From Chelydra serpentina (Eukaryota > Chordata > Testudines > Chelydridae), in NCBI GenBank assembly GCA_037349315.1, contig JBAIAC010000057.1, positions 17,329,501 through 17,393,500 on the forward strand: DNA of 64,000 bases. Direction: 5' to 3'. The first letter of the stretch is position 1. The number at the start of each line of letters is the position of its first letter. The notes under the pieces were generated by a model, which worked only from the letters and a program-made list of their open reading frames with translations, had not been told where the DNA came from and did not search any database. Shown here piece by piece: positions 9,901 to 21,900 of the stretch. The position numbers and the translations under genes were made by a program.

Positions 9901-12900
9901 CATATAGTTGTATGTTCCATGCCACCTTTACTTCTGCTCTGCTGATGATGATGGCACTGCCTTCAGAGCGGGGCAGTGGGAGAGTGGCAGCTGCTGGCAG
10001 AAGTAAGGGTGGCATGGAATATACAACTATATGAACACAAGTGTGAAATTTGCTCTTTATGCCCTGACCAACTCCAACCAACTTGTGAAAAATGTGATTT
10101 TTCTCCCCCCTCCCCCACCCCGATTTTAAGTAGAGCTGTACGCATTACTGTTGCTTAAGATGTGCTAGGTATTTTATCCCTAGTTTCCATAAGTATCTAT
10201 ATTACCACAGAATTTTGATGGAAGAGTCATGCCAGGCATGACCCTATAGTATGGGGGGGAGGGGTAGCTCAGCGGTTTGAGCATTGGCCTGCTAAACCTA
10301 GGGTTGTGAGTTCAATCCTTGAGGGGGCCATTTAGGGATCTGGGGCAAAAATTGGGGATTGGTCCTGCTTTGAGCAGGGGGTTGGACTAGATGACCTCCT
10401 AAGGTCCCTTCCAACCCTGAGATTCTATAGGATAAAAGTAAACAAATGACAAGATTTCACGGTCCATGATGTGTTTTTCACTTTTTTGAAAAGCAAGCTA
10501 AACAGTTTTTTGATATAAACTTTTTTATCCCTTGTAACACTTCTGGGCCCACTGACAGTGGTCTGCACAGCCTCCTTAGAAGGCCTATAGTTAGCTCTAC
10601 AGTCCTGGCAAAGTTCAAATTAGGAAATGTCAATCCTAATTAACCTTCATGTCACATTAGATAGTTTTAATGATAACTTTTTACAATTTTCAGGCTTTGC
10701 TAGAGAGGACCGGTTACACTCTGGATGTGACCACTGGACAGAGGAAATATGGGGGCCCTCCTCCAGACACTGTCTACTCAGGCATTCAGCCTGGTATTGG
10801 AACAGAGGTTAGTATGTGCAGATTATTCCACTGGGCCTTTTTGTTATGCGCGTACTAAGAAATTCAGGAAATTAGAATTACTAGAAGTAAACGATACAAC
10901 AAGTAAAAGCATAGAGCGTTGCAGATAAGGGCACACTTCAGTATCAAATTGGCTTTCCTCAATTTATGTTCTGCTTCTGCAGAAAATAACCACAGATGGC
11001 AGAAGAAGCAGAGAGGGTATAGGGAGTAAAATTACTTGAACAAACTTTTAAAATAGGATAAGATGACTAAATTGTCAGATGACCTAAAAGTCTAGCCAAA
11101 CAGATTGAAAAGAAACCATTTGACCTTTTTCTTGTACAATGTGACTATAACTTAAGGGACACTAATTGTCTTTGTTAGAGACTATATGCAAAAAATGGTG
11201 AAGATGATTGATTGCAAATGTAAGTAAACAGTTCAGGTAGAGAGCTCTGAAGTGTATACTAAATACATGAATATTTGTGGACGGTTGCCTATGTTTTGTG
11301 GATCGTTCACATACATTTAGTTTCAGTTACACAAGCATCCCGGAAACTTTGAGGACTACTATCAAAACTTCAGTTCTGTCAGTGAAATCCATTATTAACA
11401 CAATTACTGAAAAGGCAAATGTAATTGTTAATTGAAGTACTTTTTGTTCAATAGTCTTGAATCTACTGTAAACATATTGGCATCAATAGATGCCCCACAG
11501 CATCTTAATAGAATCTTCTTGTAAATTGTTGTAGGGAACCCATTGGTGTTACCTGTCTTCCAACTAGCTAAAACATTAGTTTTAAGGTGGTTGTCATATC
11601 CTTTTAATATTAACCAAAATGACTGAAGTATGTAAATAAACATTGATTAGTTGCATCCACTATCGCTTGTCCACATCCAGTTCTTCTGCAATACATTTGA
11701 AATTTTGCTGCAAGTGAAAATAACAATCACTCAATTAAATATATATTTAAAAAAAAAAAAGGGCAAGAGGACAAAACAGGTTGTAAAGGAAACTTTTATA
11801 ACCCTGTCTGAAAGGACCACTTAATTATCCTACATTGTGTGGCTCAGTCTGGTGCAGGTCCCCAGCTTTTAAGAGCCCTAAATTCACCCTGAAGTTATAG
11901 TTTAACAAAGGAAAACTGAATGAAGTTGGATATTTTAGGGTTGGAGCGGCTTTGGTTTTTGTTTTATCTCTGCATGTATGGTTGCTGTTACCAAATTCCC
12001 CATCCCCCTCACAAACGTAAAATTTAACTGAATTTTATGTCCAAATCTCACTCTAACAGTTTGTATGCCAAATTTTAGCCTAGATTGGCATTGTTGGCCT
12101 AAATTGAAGACCCTGTGCAATGTGGATGTATAGCTGAAATTGCCAAACCGCTCCTATAACTATTTACAGAAATAGAGTTTATGTATCCATTTTATGACAC
12201 TAAATTTCAAATTGTATATGTTGGTATGTAAATCTGGAGTCTATTACTATCCTTTACATTGAGAAGCTATTAATGTTATATAAGTGGTGGTCTGGCTGCT
12301 CACTTCCTTTTCTTAGCTCCTCCACAGTAGCCCTATACAACTGCTGATACTGCAGACTTCCTTTCTACCTAGTGTAGAAGAATGATTGGGAGTAATACAG
12401 TGAAGGGGAACCCCTGTGAATCTACATAGTATAGTTGAGAGGGTTTAAGAACAGACAACCTGATGAGCACTAACTTCATCTTGTATACATGCAGAGAAAC
12501 TTCCATCTCCTTCTCCCGAGATGGAGTTCGAATTTGGCGTTAACACAGCTGACTTGTATACTAAATACATGAAATGGCATTGTGAAACAAAAGTCAAACG
12601 CTAAAGTTAAGATCGAACTCACAATCTTATGCATATGCAAAAGGATGCAACTTAGGTCTTGAATTCCATTTAATCAGGCCTCAATTATTTGTGTATAGAA
12701 ATAGTCATATTCATAATGGTCAATTGCCTAGAAATGGAAAGAGGCAGGAGATTATTTTTAAGGCTGGATCTTTCATCTGTTTTCAGTATTTATAGGTATT
12801 ATAGTGATGCTAAAACTTATACTGAGATTGGGGCCCTGTTGGGCTAGGCATTGTACACTCACTCAGTGTAAACAAGCAAGGCAAAGCATGGGAGGGGAAA

Positions 12901-15900
12901 TGGAAGCACAGAGGTGAATGAGTTCATTGTGTGGTGCTGCTGATGTGATTACATGACAGTATGAATGACAAATACCAATTTATTCCTCAGGACAATGTAA
13001 AGTAGCGTTAAATAGCTGTATTATGACTCCTACCTGAAGGCACTCAGTGGAGTCCCCAAGACTCAATCACCCTTGTTCATGAAGCCACTAGGGAGACAGT
13101 GTCATGCTGGTGTAATAAGCTCTGTCTTTATACTGCTGTTTACCTCTTCAGATACCTTGTGTATATTGGGACGTGGATGAAAACCAACTTGCTGAGGCTC
13201 CTTTAAAATAAGGAGATAATGCTGATTTGAAGACTTTGCAAAATCTATAACAGGCCCTACATGTAAGGCATTTTCTTGCCTTACAGTCAGATTAGTCTGG
13301 AGATCTTGTTAAATTTGTTTTTAGAACCCCAGATTGCTTCTTTTGGCCAGAAATACCCTTTTGTCAATGGATGCTGACAATTACATTCCCTTGCCTCCCA
13401 CAATCGCCTTTTCTCCGTTTACAGTTATCTATAGTTTTGTTATCTTTAGTCTTGACTTTTGGGATGGGCTATACATCAGGTCTAATGAGAGCTCATCAGA
13501 AGCTCCACCCTCTGAATAGGGTAGGCTGGCAAGAACATATTGAACTTGATTGGTTCTAGAGATTCAAGACAAATATCTCTTATGAGCTTTACACTGAATT
13601 AAATTCTAAATACTTAGCTGACAACCACACTTCTGGCTGTAGGGGAGTGTGGTATATCTACTCCTATTGGGAAATTGATCTTACAGCAGCCTATAATACC
13701 ATTTGGCAGACTGGTGTGCTGTACAAGAAGTCAAGAATTCTTCATAGATTGTCATGGCAGCTAGTTGAGGCTGTGAGGTAGATGTTTTTAAGTGGCTCTG
13801 TAACTGGTGATTCTAGAAGAATAGACTTCTGCAAGGCACACTGCTAGCACCAATTTTATTTAATGTAGTCACCAGTAACCTACTGAATACCTCAAGGCAG
13901 GTCATGTACACCAGTATTTGTTTGGCCACAAGGGACTGTCTTCAAAAGATTGAAGAGAACCTGAACAGTGAGATGGCTGCAATAGGTGACTATTGACTGA
14001 AATCAAGACTATTACTTAATTTGCCAATAAGTTCTCACTTTATATTAATGCTCTAATGGTCTTTCTTCTGCATCTTAAAATATGAACACTTAGAAAACTT
14101 GTAATTGCTAGTTCTGAAATATTGGATGCTTGGCATCTAAGCCTGTGATTGCAAAGTCTGACGTTTTCACAAGGGGCAGCTAAAGATGTACACCAACCTT
14201 TAACTCTTGCATTTTCTGACTTCTTAGTACTTATTGTGAAGTGCCCAGTTCTATAGCAGATACCTGTCAGTCACAAATCCACTTGTATAAAATAGTTTTA
14301 GGCTAAGTATGCGAATATCTCTCACTGTACTATTTGGATTGAGGCTATAACATCTGCCATCACCCTGCTGTGCTGATTGTGCAAAGCTCTTGCACTGTGT
14401 ACAGCTAGGACCACAACCATGTGCACCTAACAAGCTGACAAGTTCTGTTGACAAAGCTTTTTTCATAGCTAATCAACTTGCCCTGCTTCTGAAGCTAGTA
14501 GGAAGATGGAGCTTAGTTAACTACTGCGCGCACACGTATACTGCATACATAAGTGCTCACCTAGTGGCTTAATGGAATAGTCTACTGAACGTGCTTAGTT
14601 CTATGCTTTCAAACTTTGCATGAAATTTAAGCCAAACTTCATTAAATTTGGCAAAGCACTTACTGCTCCTCAAGGCCTGTTTACAAATTCAGTTTGACAT
14701 TACATAGCTCAAACGTTTGTTATCCCTGAGTTGGAAAAGGTGGCAGCTGCTTTGCGATGAGGAAAATGCTTTTTATGCTCAATTCCAAAACAAAGGGATT
14801 CTGCTCGAACTGATAAAAAATCATCTTTTGGCAGAGGCCGAACATAAAACTGTGTTTTGAGAATAGAGATTGTAGTGGAAACTTTTTCTTAAATATACTC
14901 ATCTGCTATTAAGTGACTGCTATATCTCTCTTCCAAATGGGAAGAACTCTTAAAACTTACAGGGGAGGGATAGCTCAGTGGTTAGAGCATTGGCCTGCTA
15001 AACCCAGGGTTGTGAGTTCCATCCTTGAGGGGGCCATTTAGGGATCTGGGGCAAAAATTGGGGATTGGTCCTGCTTTGAGCAGGGGGTTGGACTAGATGA
15101 CCTCCTGAGGTCCCTTCCAGCCCTGATATTCTATGATTAAGTCTGGATTTTTAAAGATAGATGTGAAAACTACTGTTTTACCTGTTGTGCATCTCAGATA
15201 AACAGTGTGAAGAACACTTGGCACGTTTAACTGAGTTATCTTCTGAGTTACCAAACCCCGTGTTTTGTTTGTGTGCCATTCAGTGCATGATACTCTTAAA
15301 TTGTGTTGGAACCCAACTTCAAGTGTTGCTTGTGGGTTCTGTGGCTCAGAATTGGGGTACTTGGTGTCATGTCCAGCTCTGTTTGGATGGAAATTAAAAT
15401 TCAGTTAAATGCACAAACATTTTATTTTTTATTAACTTTTTTTTTAATGTATCAAAACATGTTTCTTAAAATCAGGTTTAAATGCAAAGTGTATCTGTAA
15501 TTTATGTATTGAACTGTTTCTGGCCACCACGTCCTTCAATATTTTACAACTAGTAAATCTTCTCATTTAACACCTAATTTCCATTCGTACATTGGATGCA
15601 AAAACAAGCATTCCTTCTTTTTTGGCTCCAGGGTTTCCTTAACTTTGACTAGTTCAGGGGTGGGCAAACTACAACCCACGGACCGCGTCCGACCCGGCTC
15701 CTGGCTGGGGAGGCTAGCCCCTCCCCACCTCCCCTGGAGCCACGCCTCCGCACTTGCAGTGCTCTGGAGGGCAGTGCTGCGCACTCCGACCGGGCCGTGC
15801 GGCTGCCAGACATGCTGCTCTGAGTGGCGTGGTAAGGGGGTTGTCTAAGGGGCAGAGGGTCCCAGGGGGCAGTCAGGGAATGGGGGGTGGTTGGAAAAGC

Positions 15901-18900
15901 GTGGGAGTTCAGGGGGTGGGGGTGTGGATAGGGGTCAGGGCAGTCAGGGGACAGGGAGCAGAGGGGTTGGATGGGGGCGGGGTTCTGGGGGGTGATTAGG
16001 CTGGGGGGGGGTCTCGGGAGGGGGCGGTCAGGGGACAAGGAGCGGCGGGGGGTTGGATGGGTCGGAGATTCTATGGGGGGGGGGGAGTTAGGGGGCAGGG
16101 GCCAGGCTGGGGAGGCACAGCCTTCCCTACCCGGCCCTCCATACAGTTTTGCAACCCCGATGTGGCCCTTGGGCCAAAAAGTTTGCCCACCCCTGAGCTA
16201 GTTAAATAAACTGAAATGGAAAAAATATTCTCCCTATACCTTCAGAATAGGCCACTGCTGTCCAAAGCTCTTTTAGCACTTCAGTAAACCCTGGTTCCAG
16301 GTGCTTAGCCAGTGACTTCCACCAGTTCGTTGGATTGACTGTCTTTTAAAAGTTGGCTACAAACTTAATATTTTTTTGTATTTCATTTCAATTATTTTAA
16401 TATATTAGTGAGTTTATGCTGTAGACCCCTGCAGCTCCACAGCTGCCCCCTCACCTCCGCAGCTCTCGGTGCCGGCAGAGGGACCCCGAAGCTGCTCAGC
16501 AGCTGGGGGAGAGTGCTGGACCCTCCTCCCTCCCCATTTTGTCAGGGATAGTTTTTAGTAAACATCAGGGACTTCGGTGACTTTTTGTTTGTTGCCCAAG
16601 ATCTGTTCTTAACTTTTATAAAAATATCCATGAGTCATGTATCTTCAGGAACATGGGCCTGTACAGAAAGCTTCAAGTGGGGACTTTATTTCCAGACCAG
16701 AAGATTAAAGTGGGGGATGTTGAAATGCCCATGGTGATCCTGGGAGATGCAGCATACCATTTAATGCATGGCTCAGTAAGTGCTGCCTCAAAAATCCCTA
16801 AGCTGGACTCCGCCAAGAGTAGGATCGGCACTCTCTCTTGCAGTGCACGCAATGCCATCTCCAGATGGCTTAGTGTTTCCTCACAGAACGTCCAGCACGA
16901 CGCCGTCATCATTGGGGTCAGTGCCCCCTCACAGATAACTTCACGCAACCATGTCCTTGGAAGAGCTAACATCACCGCACAGACTACCCAGCGAGATCCA
17001 GCCAGTGGAGTAGCGCTCTCTGCTGCTAGGACCCCACAACAGGACCTCACCCCTAGGCGAACCAGCATGGCCTCCAAGACCACTCAACAGGAGCTTGCCT
17101 CCAGAAGGTCTCCTCTCACTACATCAAAAACCCCCCAGACAGAACTCGCCCACAGAAGGACCAGCATCGCTCCAAAAGCTCCCAAGCGAGACCACATCCC
17201 TAAAAGAGCCAATACCACTGCCTCCAAAACTGTCCTTCCTAAAAGGACAAGTGCTGCCCTAAAATCTGTAAAGGAAGACACTGCCCTCGTTCCGGAGATC
17301 ACGCCTCAAGATCCGGTCAAACGGACTACTCCACACAGGGAGGAAAATAGGCAACAGGCTAATCCCACAGCAATTTTCCAGCCTGAGCCTGTGGAGATTG
17401 AGCAACCAGAGGAGCAGCAGCCTTTGGCGAGGGCTGCCACACCATGGCAAGCCGTTTGGATAGAGGAGTTGGCGAGGACAGCCTTCTTTTATGACTTTGA
17501 CCTCCTTGTAGTCAGACTCGCTAAAGATCTGTCCCCAGAAATCATATCTGGGAGGAAGGGAACTCAGGAGACCACAGTGACCACTCACAGACCTCCTGCG
17601 TGGAGACATGACATCACCACCACCACAGGAAAGAAGCCAGGAGAAGAAACATCAGTCGCTGCTATGACCCAGCTTCCAGGATCCAAAAGCTCTATCAGTT
17701 AAACCGCCCTAAGGCTATGAGAGAGATCCTCGATGGGCCTTCATTTTACTGTGCAATCCCATCAGAGAGACTATTCTCATACTTCAAGGGGGTGTTTGAC
17801 GCACAGCGTCCAGAGTGCCTTCATCTTCTACCCCACGTTGACTGTGTAGGGGACTTGGAACAAGAGTTTACATCACGGGAAGTAGAGACTAGACTTACAA
17901 AGACCAAAAACACAGCCCCAGGAAAAGATGACATTTACTATGACATCCTGAAAAAACTAGACCCTGGCTGCATGGTATTAACTGCACTTTTCAACAAATG
18001 CAAACAATTCTGCCATACCCCCAGCTCCTGGAAGAAGTCTGACAGTGCTCATCTAGAAGAAAGGCAAGTGATATGACCCCAGCAACTGGAGACCCATCTC
18101 TCTCTGCTCCATCGTGTACAAGCTGTACACCAGCTGCCTCACGGCTAGGATAACAGACTGGTCGGTGAACGGAGGAGCCATCAGCTCTATCCAGAAAGGC
18201 TTCATGTCGTGCGAAGGCTGCTATGAACACAACTTTGTCCTTCAGTCTGTCATCCACATGGCCAGGAGGGCACGGAGGCAGTGTGCCATAGCGTGGCTTG
18301 ACCTGACTAGTGCTTTTGGATTGATGCCCCATCAGCACATTTTTGCCACGCTGCGAGAGTTCGGGATGCCTGAATACTTTCTCTAACTGATCTGGGAACT
18401 CTATGAAGGCTGCACCACCACCATCCGCTCCATGGAAGGAGAGAAGCCTGAAATTCCTAAACGTAGCAGCATGAAGCAAAGTTGTCCTCTCAGCCCCATC
18501 ATTTTCAACTTAGCCATGGAGCTGCTCATTCGAGCCATCTCCTGTGGGCTACACAGTTTTGACCTGTACAGCAAGAACATGAATATCCTGGCCTACGCAG
18601 ACAATCTGGTCCTGATCGCAGACAACCCCGAGTGACTCCAACAAATGCTTGACATCACCAGCCAGGCTGCCAAGTGGATGGGACTCCACTTCAATGCTAG
18701 GAAGTGCGCATCCCTGCATATCAATGGCAGTAGAAGGGACTCAGTCCAGGCAACATCTTTTCAGATCCAGGGTGACCCTATGACCTTCCTCGAGGATGGA
18801 CAAGCATACTAACATCTCAGCATGCCCACAGGTTTCCGCGTCCAGCAGACACCTGAGGATACCATTGCGGAGATCCTACAAGATGTGGCCAGGATCTCCT

Positions 18901-21900
18901 CCTCCCTACTGGCACCATGGCAGAAGATCAACGCCTTGAATACCTTCCTGATCTCCCCCGTATCTAATTCGTCCTACGGGGATCTGCCATGGCAAAGGTA
19001 CCTCTGAACAACGCAGACAACACCATCAGGCAGCTAGTAAAGAAGTGAATGTTTCTTCCCCCAGAGAGTCAGCAATGAACTGGTGTACATCTCGCCAACA
19101 TCCCTCGTATGGATGATCTGTGCGACGTTGCATTGATCACTCACGCCTTCCGCCTTCTGACGTACCCAGATGCCATGGTGAGGAATATCACAGAAATTGC
19201 CATCCGGAATGTCACCCAGAAGCGAATCGCCAGGACCCCTTCTAGCCAAGATGTCGCCACCTACCTGAGCGGCTCGCTGAAAAGCAGATTTGTAAGAGAT
19301 GGGGGAGACTTTGCTTCGCTCTCGACTCATGACCGCAGTGCTACACGACGACTGGAGAAGCGTATTGGCTGTTGCTGGACATGGTGCGAGGGACACCAGG
19401 AGCCGGGAGTCCTGGTGCCACAGGTGAAGAACACGGATCACACAGTCCTCACTCCGAAAGCTAGAACCATGCTGGAGAGGACGCTGAAGGATGCCATCTG
19501 CTGCCAGTATGTGGAAAACCTGAAGCCGGACCAGGGCAAGGCATTCAAGGTGACATGCAAGTGGGACGCCAGCAACCACTTCCTCACCGGGGGCAGTTTC
19601 ACCCGATTTGCCAACTGGAAGTTTATCCCCAGGGTCCAGCTCAACTGCATCTTACTGAACGGAACTGTTCGTCACGGGAATCGGGACAAGTGGTGCAGGA
19701 AGTGCGGCTATGCCAATGAGACGTTACCCCACATCCTGTGTAGCTGCAAGCCCCATGCCAGAGCCTGGCAGCTGTGACACAAGATCGCCTGGCCAGAGCC
19801 ATCCTGCCACCCATGGGGAAGGTTGCCATGAACTCCGCCATCCCCGGAACCGACAGCCAATTGTGACCAGACATAGTCGTCATTAACAAGGACCAGAAGA
19901 TCATCATCATCATGGTGGATGTTACAGTGCCCTTCGAAAACAGTACCCCGGCCTTCCACAATGCCCGAGCTCAAAAGGTGGAGAAATACACCCCTCTGGC
20001 TGAAATCTTGAGCTAAGGATTACCAGGTTCAAACATGCGTGCTGATCCTTGACGCTTTGGGCGTATGGGATGCGAGTAATGGGCGAGTGTTGAGAGAATG
20101 TGGAATCAGTCAACGCTACGCTCAGCTGATGTGGCAACTCATGGTGTCGGATGCCATCAGATGGTCGAGGCACATTTACATAGAACACATCGGCAGTACC
20201 AGGAGGGATGAGCTGGAGAAGCGCAGTGGAGAAAGTAACTGAAATACTTTCCTCGTGGATTGTATTTTCTAAATGGACAACCTAAATTCTCAATTGCTGA
20301 GGGACAATCTTCACTCATTGATCTATGTGCTTTCCACAGCCAACTGTCTGTATAACTTTTCAAGAGTGATGTACCCGAATGCTTGGATGCTAATATCTAA
20401 ACCGTATTCTTACATTTACTCACCTAAATTTGGGGTTCCTGCTGTTTATGCATTATATGCATCTTATGACTTTAAAAACAAACTTTGTATTTGTGGATAA
20501 TCTAAGCACTATACCCAGATGTACAGATACTCTTTTCTCAACCTATGTATTGTATAATTTAACATTAGCTTTAATAAAATATTTAAATGATTGGGATTTA
20601 GAAGAGCTCTACCTCAGACTCCTGTGTACACATGGGCGAGTCATGGTTTTCATTTATAACAAAGGGGTAATAGCTGCTTCACTTGGCTGTAGGAATCTTA
20701 ATTCACTGATATTTAGAGTGCTTTGTCAGGTGTTCTGCAAGCATGTATGGTGTTGCTGTTTCTTGGATGGCAGGGTGGTGATGTATGTGCTCACAGGGAT
20801 TTGCTTTAGCTGCCAGTCTGTTTTTACAGATTTTACTTCATTTACAGAAACAAAAAACCTGCTAATGAACTCTACAGAAGAGATTTTTGCAAGTGCCCAG
20901 AGACTTGCAAATGCCTCTGTTCACCGTTGTGGTCTATTTTGTGTATTTAGAGATAAAAATGGTGCTATTGTAAGTACAGTGAGGCATATATGTACTCCCA
21001 TTATTGAAAAGTTGCACAAAATAGGAGAAATGTTCCCAGTAGAAGGAAATCCGGACCCTTCGTTTGTGTTTGGTCTGAGGTTTTCTTCACTATTTAATTA
21101 ATGGAAAGAATCAGCCCACATTACAGTTCAGAAGCTAAACTTTGTTCCTAGTCGTTCTTCTAGTATTCCATTTTGCTGCCAGGTCATGGCAGAAATTCTT
21201 GCTGAGAATTAGTTTTGTTCTATAGATCAGGAAATGCTACCATGGAGGTCCTGGACTTTAATCTCTTACCTAGCAGCCTCAATTTGACCTCCAGGACCTT
21301 TCTTTTCCCCTAACTTGTCCTATATCATTGGTACCACTGGCCTCAAGAGTGCTGCAGATGCTTGAATTGATGAGCAACTGCATTGTAGAAGCTGTCAGCA
21401 TATGTGTAACATGTTGGGGATTGGAGATTAGTCTGGGTAGTTGGGGATGGGTAGGGGTTTGCAGCCAGAAAGGGTGTAGAAACTGGTTTTAGTAGGCTGG
21501 GCATGCATGTTGGGGAAAATCTTTCTCAAATTAACGTAGTTAACCTCTATGCTCTTTTAACACATTCTCATAGGTACTGATAATGTGGCTAGTGCCACAG
21601 CTGATCAGGGTCTTTGCATAATGAGCAGTATTCAAATCACTCAGCGCCGGCAAACCTTGGGACAAATTAAGCCCTGGATGGGAAGGTGGGCAGGGAGGCA
21701 GTGGGGCCCAGGGACAATGGCAGGTGTAGTGAGCCTGGGGCTGGAGCCTGGAACCAGAGCCTGCCACTTTGTGGACAGAGCCTGAAGCCCCATGGCCGAA
21801 GCCTGCCTCCCCTGGGAATTCACCAGCTTCCTGCACCTCCAGCTTTGTGTCTGTGGAGGGGGGCAGGGCCCAACCGGTGCTAGTGGCCCTGGAAGAGGCT

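Noticed and set aside
10256..10330. Possible functional tRNA gene (A and B box)
   Set aside because: It is part of a SINE that recurs several times in the window. The cloverleaf is not complete and a CR1-like tail follows.
15649..16201. Several long GC-rich frames on both strands
   Set aside because: They lie inside the non-autonomous hAT element (15655-16195). The G/C-rich core lacks stops by composition, and no domain is seen.
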